From Deinococcus aquatilis DSM 23025 (GTDB lineage: Bacteria; Deinococcota; Deinococci; Deinococcales; Deinococcaceae): 64,000 nucleotides of DNA. Both the position numbers and the translations under genes were made by a program. The notes below the pieces were generated by a model. That model saw only the letters and a program-made list of their open reading frames with translations. It made no database searches and had not been told where the DNA came from. The stretch covers positions 1 through 64,000 of the forward strand of contig NZ_KB899718.1 in NCBI RefSeq assembly GCF_000378445.1, given 5' to 3'. Below are positions 18,868 to 27,024 of the stretch, one piece after another; position 1 is the stretch's first letter, and every line of letters begins with the position of its first letter.

Positions 18868-19740
18868 ATGAAGATGATTTCAGCTTTTGCTCTGACCTCT
18901 GCTCTGGCCCTGTTTGCCTCGGCTTCGGCGACCACCTACCCCATCACCATCACCGATGATCTGGGCCGCAAAGTGACCCTGAAGGCCGAACCCAAGCGCA
19001 TTATCAGCGTGTTGCCCAGTTCCAGCGAAACGCTGTGTGCCATCGGCGCGTGCAGCAAATTGGTCGGCGTGGACGACTACACCGATTATCCCCAGCAGGC
19101 CGCCAAATTGCCCAAAGTGGGCGGCCTGTACAATCCCAACATAGAGGCGATGGTGGCCCTCAAGCCCGATCTGGTGCTGATCAGTCAGTACGGCAAGCTG
19201 GCCGAACCGCTGACACAGGCCGGAATTACGGTCATTGCCATCAATCCCGAAACCTATGACGAAGTGTTCGGCAAAACGCTGCTGCTGGGCCGCCTCGTGA
19301 ACCGCGAAGCGCAGGCCAAAGCGCTGGTGCTGAAGATGCGTCAGGACATTGCCCGGATCGAAATCCTGACCAAAAACGTGGTCAGAAAGCCTACCGCCTA
19401 TCTGGAGATTGACCCCACGCCGTATTCCATCGGCCCGAATTCGTTTATGGGTGTGCTGCTGACCAAAGCGGGCGCACGCAACATCATTCCGGCCAGCATG
19501 GGCGACTTTCCCAAGGTCGATCCCGAATTTATCGTGAAGGCCAACCCCCAACTGATCCTGGGTGTGGATGCCAAAACGGTGGCTGCCCGCCCCGGCTGGA
19601 ACACCACCTCCGCAGTCAAAACAGGCCGCGTAGTGGCCCTGCCCGCCGGACTGGACACGATCCTGTCTCGCCCCGGTCCCCGCCTGCCCGAAGCGTTGCG
19701 TGGACTGGCGCGGCTGGTTCACCCGGAATTGTTCAAGTAA
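18868..19740 (+). CDS. btuF: cobalamin ABC transporter substrate-binding protein
   Basis: A 290-aa class III periplasmic binding protein. It has a signal peptide (MKMISAFALTSALALFASAS) with no lipobox Cys. The two-lobed fold is marked by PKRIISVLPSSSETLCAIGA near residue 43, VGGLYNPNIEAMVALKPDLVL near residue 85 and DFPKVDPEFIVKANPQLIL near residue 215. The riboswitch upstream makes cobalamin (or a corrinoid) the best substrate call; the protein sequence alone would also allow heme or iron-siderophore. The start follows aagggaga. Its TAA stop lies inside the first bases of an inverted-repeat element. Confidence 0.88.
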   Translation: MKMISAFALTSALALFASASATTYPITITDDLGRKVTLKAEPKRIISVLPSSSETLCAIGACSKLVGVDDYTDYPQQAAKLPKVGGLYNPNIEAMVALKPDLVLISQYGKLAEPLTQAGITVIAINPETYDEVFGKTLLLGRLVNREAQAKALVLKMRQDIARIEILTKNVVRKPTAYLEIDPTPYSIGPNSFMGVLLTKAGARNIIPASMGDFPKVDPEFIVKANPQLILGVDAKTVAARPGWNTTSAVKTGRVVALPAGLDTILSRPGPRLPEALRGLARLVHPELFK

Positions 19741-19844
19741 GGGGTGGTGGTCGGAACGTGGATTGTGGAACGTGGGAAAAGCGGGAAGGGCCATTCAGAG
19801 ATGATGTGCTCACACGCTTTTTCCACTAACCACCGACCACTTAC
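19737..19844. repeat. inverted-repeat element, copy 1
   Basis: The left end gtaaggggtggtggtcgg... and the right end, read on the opposite strand, gtaagtggtcggtggttagt..., form imperfect terminal inverted repeats. Both arms run on to gtgg(g)aaaaagcg. It begins on the btuF stop codon and lies between btuF and btuC. No ORF is inside. Two relatives lie at 24013-24164 and 26894-27018. Confidence 0.6.
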
Positions 19845-19890
19845 AAAAATCCTCTTCCAAACCTCTGCTTCAATCCCCTCAAGGAATAAG

Positions 19891-20922
19891 GTGCTCTCCA
19901 CGATCCACGATCCACGATCCATTCCCCCGCCCCGGCGCTTGCTGCCGCGCACATTGGCGCTGCTGGCTGTGCTGCTGGCGTCTATCGTGTTGGCGGTGGG
20001 CCTCGGCAGCGTGTTCATTCCTCCCAGCGAGGTCTTGGGAGCGCTGTGGCGCGGGCTGCTGAGCCTCGGCAGCGGGGCCGAACTCAGCGGAAACGACATC
20101 ATCGTGTGGCAGATTCGGCTGCCCCGCGTGGTCATGGGCCTGATTGTGGGCGCGTGCCTCTCGGTCTGTGGGGCGGCCTTTCAGGGCGTGTTCCGCAATC
20201 CGCTGGCCGATCCTTACCTGCTGGGCGTCGCCAGTGGCGGGGCGCTGGGGGCCACCGTGGGCATTGTGGCGGGCTGGCCCCGCTCCAGCATTCCGCTGTC
20301 GGCGCTGGCTTTTGCCCTGGCAGCGGTAGGCACCACCTTGGCCCTTTCGCGGGAGGGGCGGCGCTTTCCGCCCACGCGCCTGATTCTGGCGGGCGTGGTG
20401 GTGGGCAGCGTCCTGAGCGCCTTTACCACCTTTCTGATCCTGCGCGGCGAAGACCGGGCGCGGCAGGTGCTGGCCTACACGCTGGGCGACCTCGGATTCA
20501 GCGGCTGGCGCGATGTGGTCACGGTGCTGCCCTACGCGGTCATCGGCTGCGGCGTGCTGATGGCGCTGGCCCGTGCGCTGGATACCCTGCAACTGGGCGA
20601 CCTGACCGCCCGCAGCCTCGGCGTGCCCGTAGAGCGCCTGCGTCTGCTGGTGGTGCTGGCGGCCAGTGCAGCCACAGCGGCGGCGGTGGCTTATGTGGGC
20701 ATCATCGGGTTTGTGGGGCTGGTGGTGCCCCATCTGGTGCGGTTGGTGTGGGGTGCGGGCCACCGCGTGTTGCTGCCAGTCAGTGCCGTGGCGGGCGCGG
20801 CCCTGCTGGTGCTGGCCGACCTGCTGTCGCGCACCACCATTCTCAGTCAGGTGGGCGTGGTCACGACCCTGCTGGGCGGCCCGTTCTTTCTGTGGCTGCT
20901 GGCGCGTGGGCGCAGTGACTGA
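19891..20922 (+). CDS. btuC: cobalamin ABC transporter permease (FecCD family)
   Basis: A 343-aa FecCD permease with about nine or ten transmembrane helices. Family motifs include RLPRVVMGLIVGACLSVCGAAFQGVFRNPLADPYLLGVASGG (residues about 75-115), RSLGVPVERLR and GFVGLVVPHLVRL. The likely start is GTG at 19891 after aaggaata. The frame is open back to 19744, but that stretch encodes only the repeat element. The first 10 residues after GTG are encoded by three tandem 7-bp copies of ccacgat, an odd low-complexity start. It lies in an operon with btuF and btuD under the riboswitch. Confidence 0.88.
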   Translation: MLSTIHDPRSIPPPRRLLPRTLALLAVLLASIVLAVGLGSVFIPPSEVLGALWRGLLSLGSGAELSGNDIIVWQIRLPRVVMGLIVGACLSVCGAAFQGVFRNPLADPYLLGVASGGALGATVGIVAGWPRSSIPLSALAFALAAVGTTLALSREGRRFPPTRLILAGVVVGSVLSAFTTFLILRGEDRARQVLAYTLGDLGFSGWRDVVTVLPYAVIGCGVLMALARALDTLQLGDLTARSLGVPVERLRLLVVLAASAATAAAVAYVGIIGFVGLVVPHLVRLVWGAGHRVLLPVSAVAGAALLVLADLLSRTTILSQVGVVTTLLGGPFFLWLLARGRSD

Positions 20923-20993
20923 GGGGGAGGAAGGGCGTCTGGGAGTCAGCAACGTGATGGCCTTTGCCCTGCCTCTTTTCCCCCAAAAGCGAG

Positions 20994-21851
20994 GTGACTG
21001 AAATCCAAGACATCCAAATCCAAGTAGCTCAGACCCCAGAACCCCAAACCGCAGAACCCCAGAGCCTAGAACACCAGACCCTCGAAGCCCGCGCCCTGCA
21101 CGTCCGGGCTGGAACATTCGCCGCCGTGCAAGACGTGAATGCCACCTTTCCGGCGGGCGTATTTACTGCCGTTATTGGCCCCAACGGTGCGGGCAAAAGT
21201 ACGCTGCTGCGGGCGCTGCTGGGCCTGAGTACCCCCGAACGCGGCGAGGTGCGCTTGCTGGGGCGCAGGCTGGCAGACTGGCCCCGTGCAGCGCGTGCCC
21301 AGACGCTGGCTTATCTGGCGCAGGGAGAAGGACTGCCCGACACGGCACAGGTGCGCGATGTGGTGGCACTGGGTCGGGGCGCGGGGGCGTGGCGCTGGGG
21401 CCTGATTCCCACCCGCCCCTGGACGGACGCCGACGAACTGGCCGTCACCGACGCCCTGACCCGCACCGATACCCTGAGGTTTGAACACCGCCGCGTGTCC
21501 GAACTCTCGGGCGGGGAACGGCAACGGGTGTCGTTGGCCCGTGCGTTGGCTTCTCAGCCCCGGTTCCTGCTGCTGGACGAACCCACCAACCACCTTGACC
21601 TGGCCTACGCGCTGGACGTGGTGCGCTACGTGCGCTGCGAAGTCGCGGGCGGCCTCGGTGTGGTGGCCGTGCTGCACGACCTGAATCTGGCTGCCCGTGC
21701 CGACGCCCTGCTGCTGCTGCATGAGGGCCGTGTGCTGGCGGCTGGCTCCCCCGCAGAGGTGCTGACGCCGGCGCTGCTGCACACCGCCTACGGCATTCAG
21801 GCGCAGGTCCTCCGGCATGAGGGACGGTTGGTGGTGCTGCCGCAGGGCTAG
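20994..21851 (+). CDS. btuD: cobalamin ABC transporter ATP-binding protein
   Basis: An ABC ATPase of about 285 aa that powers the btuFC uptake system. Walker A GPNGAGKST, Q-loop LAYLAQGEG, signature ELSGGERQRVSLA, Walker B FLLLDEPTNHLD and the switch His in VLHDLNLAA are all present. The start is uncertain: GTG at 20994 or TTG at 20964. The first about 35 residues are encoded by short word-like DNA repeats (variants of cagaacccc), giving a Gln/Glu/Pro/Thr-rich tail before the ABC core at LEARALHVRAG. The frame starts 71 nt after btuC. Confidence 0.88.
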   Translation: MTEIQDIQIQVAQTPEPQTAEPQSLEHQTLEARALHVRAGTFAAVQDVNATFPAGVFTAVIGPNGAGKSTLLRALLGLSTPERGEVRLLGRRLADWPRAARAQTLAYLAQGEGLPDTAQVRDVVALGRGAGAWRWGLIPTRPWTDADELAVTDALTRTDTLRFEHRRVSELSGGERQRVSLARALASQPRFLLLDEPTNHLDLAYALDVVRYVRCEVAGGLGVVAVLHDLNLAARADALLLLHEGRVLAAGSPAEVLTPALLHTAYGIQAQVLRHEGRLVVLPQG

Positions 21852-21861
21852 GGCAAGCAAT

Positions 21862-22638
21862 TCAGTCTGAAGAAGCGACCCGCAGGACAGAGCGCCGGAA
21901 AAGAGTGCTCTGGATGGCGTGGTTTCGGCATTTCTGAAAAGGCACATCCGCCAGCCAGTCGGATCGGAAGTCGTTTTGCCTGTCGGTGTTCAGCACTATT
22001 TCCCTGGACTCTTGAGGCCCGAAGGCGGTCAGATCGGCAGAAAAAGAGACGGCCCTGTGCGCCTGAGCGGACCGCTGGTCGCACACCAATTCAGCTTTGA
22101 ACTGACCACCAGACACCTGAAAGCCCGTGGCGTTTCTGAGCTGTGCCTTGATGACAGGTCGCCCTGTTCCAAGTTGTAGGGTCGATGACAGCCATTCAAA
22201 TTCTATCGGCTCTTCCTCGGTATAGATCTCAGCAATGTTCAGGCGTTCCGAATTTTCTGGTTTAGCGTTATCGGTAGAGAGAATCAGATATTTCGTTTTG
22301 TATGTAAAATCTGAAATCCAATCTTTCGGAAAATGAAAACTGATGCTGTTTTTGTCATATTGAGGCTGGCCGATTAAATGGGAAGTATGGTTGAAAGTAT
22401 TGAAAAGAATCAGATTTCGGTAATCTTTGACCCGAACAGAGTCAGGAAAGACCAAGATGGTAGAAGTCAGAGGCAGCTGCCTGACAAATCTCCGGGCAAC
22501 ACGGTGCCATACGTCATCCGGTGGCTCAAGCTGAAACATCTGAATCTGTGGGTTAGTCGGAGTCTTCTTCCTGGCCTGACAGCCGATCAGCAGAGGTGGG
22601 CAGATCAGTAGGACGATAGAAACCCATTTGAATGGCAT
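21862..22638 (-). CDS. putative lipoprotein of unknown function, AT-rich
   Basis: A 258-aa protein. Its N-terminus MPFKWVSIVLLICPPLLIGCQA is a lipoprotein signal with lipobox LIGC. The mature part is beta-rich with no family I recognise, and its last third has a conserved-looking Cys pair (ELVCDQ and FQKCRN). Base composition is clearly lower in GC than the neighbours, especially 22180-22460, suggesting recent acquisition or weak selection on codon use. TAAACT lies 10 nt before the ATG at 22638, so the leader is very short. It converges on btuD, with 10 bp between the stops. Confidence 0.65.
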   Translation of the reverse strand: MPFKWVSIVLLICPPLLIGCQARKKTPTNPQIQMFQLEPPDDVWHRVARRFVRQLPLTSTILVFPDSVRVKDYRNLILFNTFNHTSHLIGQPQYDKNSISFHFPKDWISDFTYKTKYLILSTDNAKPENSERLNIAEIYTEEEPIEFEWLSSTLQLGTGRPVIKAQLRNATGFQVSGGQFKAELVCDQRSAQAHRAVSFSADLTAFGPQESREIVLNTDRQNDFRSDWLADVPFQKCRNHAIQSTLFRRSVLRVASSD

Positions 22639-22683
22639 GTCAGTTAAGAGTTTAGAGACTCTGGAAGCTTAAAGAACAGATTC

Positions 22684-23568
22684 TTACCCCTGCACCGCCC
22701 GCCAGCGCCCCAGCCACACGCCGCCGAAGACATGCACGATCAGGCCCACGAACACCAACGCGGCTCCCAGCAATTTCAGGGGCGGAAAGGTCTCCTGAAA
22801 ATACAGGGCGCTGCTGACCATGCCGAACACGGGCACCAGCAAAGACAGCGGCGCGACCCGGCTGGCCCCGTGCTGCTGAATCAGCCAGTTCCAGATGCCG
22901 AAGCCCAGCACCGTATTGAAGTAGCCCATGAAGGCCACCGCCAGCCAGAAGCCGGGGCCGCTGTGCGTGAGGGTGCGGCCCACCGCGTCCCAACCGCTGG
23001 TGACGCCCGCCAGCAGGGTGAGGGGAATGGGCGGAATCAGGGCCGACCAGACCACCAAGCTCAGCATGTTGGCGCTGCCCGCCGCCCTGACCAGAATGTT
23101 GCTGATGGCCCAGCCGCCCGCCGCCACCAACACCAGCACAAACCCAATCGGACTGGTCTGATGGTCGGCCAGCAACCCGATCACACCCATGCCCGTGAAG
23201 GCCAGCGCCATGCCCAGCACCTGATTTGGCCCCAGCTTTTCTCGCAACAGGGCCGCCGCCAGCAGGGCCGTAAAAAAGGCCTGCATCTGCATCAGCAGGC
23301 TGGCGAGGCCCGCGCTCATGCCCAACTGAATGGCGAGGTACAGCAGCCCGAACTGCACCACGCCCACCGCCAGGCCGTAACCCACCAGCAGTTGCCAGCG
23401 CATCAGCGGGCGCGGCACAAAAAATACGGCGGGCAGGGCAGCCAGAGCAAAGCGCAGCGCGGCCACCAGCAGCGGCGGCGCGTCGGTGACACTGAGCTTG
23501 ATCACCACAAAATTGACCCCCCAGATGAAGGTAATCAGGAGAGCCAACAGCAGACTTCTGGGGGGCAT
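22684..23568 (-). CDS. EamA-family (DMT) transporter
   Basis: A 294-aa membrane protein of the drug/metabolite transporter superfamily. It has ten predicted helices in two EamA repeats of five, the first starting LLLALLITFIWGVNFVVIKL and the second PIGFVLVLVAAGGWAISNIL. Family members export amino acids or other metabolites; the substrate cannot be read from the sequence. The leaderless promoter TAGATT lies 6 nt before the ATG. Divergent from the ferredoxin gene, with 75 bp between the starts. Confidence 0.9.
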   Translation of the reverse strand: MPPRSLLLALLITFIWGVNFVVIKLSVTDAPPLLVAALRFALAALPAVFFVPRPLMRWQLLVGYGLAVGVVQFGLLYLAIQLGMSAGLASLLMQMQAFFTALLAAALLREKLGPNQVLGMALAFTGMGVIGLLADHQTSPIGFVLVLVAAGGWAISNILVRAAGSANMLSLVVWSALIPPIPLTLLAGVTSGWDAVGRTLTHSGPGFWLAVAFMGYFNTVLGFGIWNWLIQQHGASRVAPLSLLVPVFGMVSSALYFQETFPPLKLLGAALVFVGLIVHVFGGVWLGRWRAVQG

Positions 23569-23643
23569 AGGCCCAATCTACCCGCCCCAGATTGAAAGCA
23601 AGCAGGCCAATCCAGTGCGCTTTGGTCTGTAGCCTAGGCATCT

Positions 23644-24000
23644 ATGTCCGGTTCCTCTTCGTCTGGCCCCCTTTATTTTTCCACCCGTGGACACCTGTTG
23701 GTCTGTCAGGGCCAGAGTTGTCAGACGCGGGGTTCTGCGCTGCTGCACCGCGCCCTCTGGAATGCCCTGGAGCGCGAGTCTCTGGCCTACTACAAAAAGG
23801 GCGGCAGCGTGCGCCTCACCGAAAGCGGTTGCCTCGGCGCGTGCAGCTACGGCCCGACCCTCTGTGCCTACCGAACCAAACCCGAAGGCGGCCTGGAAGA
23901 AGGCTGGTACGCCGCCACCGACCTGCCGCAAGCCCTGAACGTGGCCCGCGCCATCCATGCGGGCGAGGCGTTGCCGGAGGGTGGGAAATATGGGCCGTAG
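23644..24000 (+). CDS. thioredoxin-like [2Fe-2S] ferredoxin
   Basis: A 118-aa protein with the ligand pattern of thioredoxin-fold [2Fe-2S] ferredoxins: VCQGQSCQTRGS near residue 20 and SGCLGACSYGPTLC near residue 61. This gives Cys pairs C-x4-C and C-x3-C, plus one extra Cys. It should carry one cluster and transfer single electrons; the partner is unknown. TAGCCT (23630-23635) lies 8 nt before the ATG. It lies two genes from btuD and just before a Fur gene, hinting at iron or redox control, but an inverted-repeat element separates them. Confidence 0.85.
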   Translation: MSGSSSSGPLYFSTRGHLLVCQGQSCQTRGSALLHRALWNALERESLAYYKKGGSVRLTESGCLGACSYGPTLCAYRTKPEGGLEEGWYAATDLPQALNVARAIHAGEALPEGGKYGP

Positions 24001-24012
24001 AGCGCTGACGCG

Positions 24013-24164
24013 CTGTAAGTGGGGAGTGGTCAGTGGTGAGTGAGAAAGGCGGGCCTGTGCTGTGGACTGAATCTTCTTGGCCGCTCTACAGCTTCAAAAA
24101 TAATCTAAATGCTCCTTTCCGCCTGCGCTTTTTTCACTGGACGCTACCCACTCGCCACTTACAG
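24013..24164. repeat. inverted-repeat element, copy 2
   Basis: The left end ctgtaagtggggagtggtca and the right end, read on the opposite strand, ctgtaagtggcgagtgggta, are imperfect inverted repeats of about 45 bp around a 60-bp centre. It lies between the ferredoxin stop and the fur promoter, 13 bp past the stop codon. Confidence 0.65.
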
Positions 24165-24196
24165 TCCCTCGGTGTCCCATTTGCTATCCTCGCCCC

Positions 24197-24604
24197 ATGA
24201 CGATGGTGCGGCAAACCCGGCAGCGGCAGGCGGTAATCGAGGTTCTTCGGGCCTCGCGTGCCCACCCTGACGCGGCGTGGATTCATGGACAGGTGCGGCA
24301 ATCGCTGCCCAGCGTGAGCCTCGGCACCGTGTACCGTACCCTTGACGCCCTCGTGCGGGACGGCGTATTGCTGACCATCGAGCGTGCTGGTCAGGCCACC
24401 CGCTACGATTACAAACACGGCGGCGAGTACCACCACCACGCGGTTTGCCGGGGCTGCGGCGCAATTTTCGATGTAGACGCGGCGGCCATTCCCAGTATTC
24501 CGGCGGCGGCATTGCCCGCAGGCTTCGCGGTCACAGAAGTTCGGCTGGAATTTATGGGTGTGTGTACGGCCTGCGCCCACAAAGCCGCGTCAGACAGTCT
24601 CTGA
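24197..24604 (+). CDS. Fur-family metal-dependent repressor
   Basis: A 135-aa Fur-family regulator. The winged-helix domain runs to about residue 80 (SVSLGTVYRTLDALVRDGVL). The metal domain has GEYHHHAVCRGCGAIFDVD and the C-terminal CTACAH, giving two CxxC pairs for structural zinc and a His-rich regulatory site. Deinococcus has a Mn-sensing Fur homologue (Mur) controlling manganese transport, and this protein has that general look; iron (Fur), peroxide (PerR) or zinc (Zur) sensing cannot be excluded. TATCCT (24185-24190) is 6 nt before the ATG at 24197; an ATG at 24203 is also possible. Confidence 0.9.
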   Translation: MTMVRQTRQRQAVIEVLRASRAHPDAAWIHGQVRQSLPSVSLGTVYRTLDALVRDGVLLTIERAGQATRYDYKHGGEYHHHAVCRGCGAIFDVDAAAIPSIPAAALPAGFAVTEVRLEFMGVCTACAHKAASDSL

Positions 24605-24772
24605 CTTCGGGACGCTCTGGGCCATGGGCCACGAACCCGCCCTCCAATCCCGCTGGATGACGGGCTGGCGTGGTCTTTCTGGAGTTCTGGACTTGGTGGC
24701 GGCAGAGTTTTCTCTGCCACGCATCTGGCGTTCTGCCTCTTTGTCCCCGCCCCGCCGCGCTAGCCTCAGCGC

Positions 24773-25462
24773 ATGAGTCTGCCGCTTTCCCCTGCCCCCA
24801 ATGAATTTCCGTCCTACCGTGCGGCGGAATTTCTTCCGGCCTTTTTGCTGGGATGGGGACTGGGCGCAGCGCTGGTTTTTGGCGTGCGGGCGCTGGGCGG
24901 GGCCTTGCTGCCCGATCCCTGTCAGGGCCATACTCTGCTGGCGCTGCTGCTGCCGCTGCTGCTGGGGCCGGGTGGACTGGGCTTTACGGCCCTCAACTTC
25001 CGGCGGCCCAGACGGGCAGCGCTGGGGCTGGGGCTGGTGGTGGCCTCGCTTCTGCCTGCCCTGTCAGTCGGAGCGCGGGATATCGGGGCGCTACGCGGTA
25101 CGGGATGTGCAGGCGGCTATGTGGTGCTGTCTGTGGCCGGTGGCCCCAACGACCGCAGTTCATCTATCAGTACCCTCAGCCTGCGCGTGGGCGAGTCGCG
25201 CACCCTCACGGGCCGGGTCGGTGGCTACACGCCCACCACGCATCCGGGCCTGTTTACGCTGGCCGCCGAGAGCGATACGCCCGGAATTACGGTGCAACTC
25301 TCCAAAAAGCAGGTCAGGGCAGGCGAGCAGTTTCCAGTGCAGATCAACATCAAGGAGGGCACTGGCGTCAATACCTATACGGTGGGCGTGCAGGCCACCC
25401 AGACGGTGAAGGGCCAGTCGGTGGCTGCGGTGGGCACCCTGGAAGTCAACGCCCGTCCCTGA
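24773..25462 (+). CDS. membrane protein with extracytoplasmic beta domain, unknown function
   Basis: A 229-aa protein. Three hydrophobic helices lie in residues about 20-105 (FLPAFLLGWGLGAALVFGV, LLALLLPLLLGPGGLGF, AALGLGLVVASLLPAL). The C-terminal half (about 115-229) is beta-rich, with repeated Thr/Val/Gly patterns ending GTLEVNARP, like an immunoglobulin-type domain. Two Cys (DPCQG and GTGCAGG) may pair outside the membrane. No family is recognised. The leaderless promoter TAGCCT lies 6 nt before the ATG. Gene order gives no functional clue. Confidence 0.7.
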   Translation: MSLPLSPAPNEFPSYRAAEFLPAFLLGWGLGAALVFGVRALGGALLPDPCQGHTLLALLLPLLLGPGGLGFTALNFRRPRRAALGLGLVVASLLPALSVGARDIGALRGTGCAGGYVVLSVAGGPNDRSSSISTLSLRVGESRTLTGRVGGYTPTTHPGLFTLAAESDTPGITVQLSKKQVRAGEQFPVQINIKEGTGVNTYTVGVQATQTVKGQSVAAVGTLEVNARP

Positions 25463-25541
25463 AGGTCTGACAGCGGCACATTGATCTGAAATTGATCTGG
25501 GGTGACGCTTCCGTGACGCCCGTCAGAGTACGCTACAGGGC

Positions 25542-26219
25542 GTGAACGTGGCCGAACTCTCCAGCATCAGCTTGCAAACCTTCCTGACCATGCTGGTGGT
25601 CATGGATCCCATCGGCCTCGCCCCCATTTTTATCGGACTGGCAGGCAACCGCCCCGCCTTCGAGCGTCGGCGGGTGGCGCTCAAAGCATCTGTGGTGGCG
25701 GGCATCATCATTTTACTGTTCGGGCTGTTCGGGCGTGCCCTGCTGGAGCATCTGGGCATCAGCCTGAGCGCCTTCCGGGTGGCGGGCGGCATCCTGCTGT
25801 TTCTGATCGCGCTGGACATGGTTTTTGCGCGGCCCAGCGGCAGCAAGGAAACGCCCGAAGAGGAACAGGAAGCCCAGGAACGCCAGGACATCAGCGTGTT
25901 TCCGCTTGCCATTCCCCTGATCGCTGGCCCCGGTACGCTCGCCAGCATCATGATTTTAGCCAGCGACGCGCACGGCGACGGCTTTTTGCTGAGTGCCGTC
26001 TTTGTCGTCACGTTCGGCGTACTGCTGCTGTGTTACCTGGCCCTGCGGTTGTCGGGCCAGATTGCCCGTCTGATCGGCCTGACCGGAGTGCATGTGGTCA
26101 CGCGGGTGCTGGGCGTGCTGCTGGGCGCACTGGCCGTGCAGTATGTGGCCGATGGAGTACTGGAATTCATGCGCGGCGGCCTGAAGATTACTGGTTTGGA
26201 ACTGCTGGGACTGGCCTGA
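25542..26219 (+). CDS. MarC family integral membrane protein
   Basis: A 225-aa protein with six transmembrane helices, matching MarC/UPF0056. The family pattern [15 protein letters not shown] is near residue 21 and its counterpart [18 protein letters not shown] near residue 122. Members were once linked to antibiotic resistance, but the function remains uncertain. The start is GTG at 25542, with TACGCT (25529-25534) exactly 7 nt upstream, a leaderless GTG gene. Confidence 0.92.
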   Translation: MNVAELSSISLQTFLTMLVVMDPIGLAPIFIGLAGNRPAFERRRVALKASVVAGIIILLFGLFGRALLEHLGISLSAFRVAGGILLFLIALDMVFARPSGSKETPEEEQEAQERQDISVFPLAIPLIAGPGTLASIMILASDAHGDGFLLSAVFVVTFGVLLLCYLALRLSGQIARLIGLTGVHVVTRVLGVLLGALAVQYVADGVLEFMRGGLKITGLELLGLA

Positions 26220-26309
26220 TCCCGCTTCCCTTTCCCGCGCTTGGTGTAAGCCACAGCTAAGCCACCCGGCGCAACAATTGGCTTACAGCCGCGCCGTATT
26301 ATGCAAGGC

Positions 26310-26891
26310 ATGAACACCCCGACGAGTGTGATCAAAACCGTGAATGGAGGAGAGGAAGCAGCGAGGCCGCCCGCCCGCGTTGCGCCGGATCTGAACGCCC
26401 CGCGTGTGCTGGTGCTGAACGCTTCCTACGAGCCGCTGCATGTCACGAGCGCCAAACGCGCCATTACACTCGTGCAGTACGGGGTGGCCGAGGTGCTGGA
26501 AGACAGTGCGGATGTCGTCAGGTCGCCCAGCACCACCATCAACGTGCCCAGCGTGATCCGGTTGCGCCGCTATGTGCGCCGTCCCCGCGTGCATCCAGTG
26601 CCCTTCAACCGCCGCAACGTGCTGCGCCGCGATACCTTTGCCTGTCAGTATTGCGGCTCGCCCGACGATCTCACGCTCGATCACGTCATGCCCCGTTCGC
26701 GTGGCGGGCGGCACAACTGGGACAACGTCACCACCGCTTGCAGGGTGTGTAACCAGCGCAAGGGGAGCCGCACCCCCGACGAGGCCGGGATGCACCTACG
26801 CACCCGGCCTCGTGCCCCAACGTTCGGCGTGTACGCGCATGGGCAGTTCGCACACTGGCAGCCGGGGTGGGCCAAGTACATCGGGCAGTGA
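26310..26891 (+). CDS. HNH endonuclease family protein
   Basis: A 193-aa protein. The HNH module occupies residues about 110-160: CQYCG, then LDHVMPRSRGGRHNWDNVTTACRVCNQRKG, with two CxxC zinc knuckles and the catalytic His in LDHV. The N-terminal part (RVLVLNASYEPLHVTSAKRAITLV) is the conserved extension of a common stand-alone HNH family found in many bacteria. The cellular role is unsettled, and nothing here points to a restriction system. The ATG at 26310 lies 7 nt after TATTAT (26297-26302); an ORF start at 26301 would overlap that box. Confidence 0.9.
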   Translation: MNTPTSVIKTVNGGEEAARPPARVAPDLNAPRVLVLNASYEPLHVTSAKRAITLVQYGVAEVLEDSADVVRSPSTTINVPSVIRLRRYVRRPRVHPVPFNRRNVLRRDTFACQYCGSPDDLTLDHVMPRSRGGRHNWDNVTTACRVCNQRKGSRTPDEAGMHLRTRPRAPTFGVYAHGQFAHWQPGWAKYIGQ

Positions 26892-26893
26892 AA

Positions 26894-27018
26894 CTGTGAG
26901 TGGGTAGTGGTGAGTGGGAAAAGATAAAAAGAGTGGACTGCACACAGAATGTTGGTGCAGTCCACTCTTTTTAATCTCTTGACCTTCCCACTGACCACTT
27001 CCTACTCACCACTTACAG
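26894..27018. repeat. inverted-repeat element, copy 3, with a terminator core
   Basis: The left end ctgtgagtgggtagtggtga and the right end, read on the opposite strand, ctgtaagtggtgagtaggaa, are inverted repeats. The whole 125 bp folds into one long hairpin. The centre (26926-26972) is a perfect 18-bp stem (aaaaagagtggactgcac and its complement) with an 11-nt loop and flanking A/T runs. That works as a bidirectional terminator for the convergent HNH and RdgB genes. Confidence 0.75.
26926..26972. terminator. bidirectional intrinsic terminator
   Basis: A perfect 18-bp stem with five A on the left flank and five T on the right, centred in the inverted-repeat element between the convergent HNH and 2H-RdgB genes. 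Confidence 0.85.
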
Positions 27019-27024
27019 TTTTTC

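Noticed and set aside
26310..26891. The HNH gene as part of a restriction or homing system
   Set aside because: It has no methyltransferase, intron or specificity-subunit neighbour and belongs to a common stand-alone HNH family.
19737..27018. The inverted-repeat elements as insertion sequences
   Set aside because: They are only 108-152 bp long and contain no transposase or remnant of one; at most they could be non-autonomous elements.
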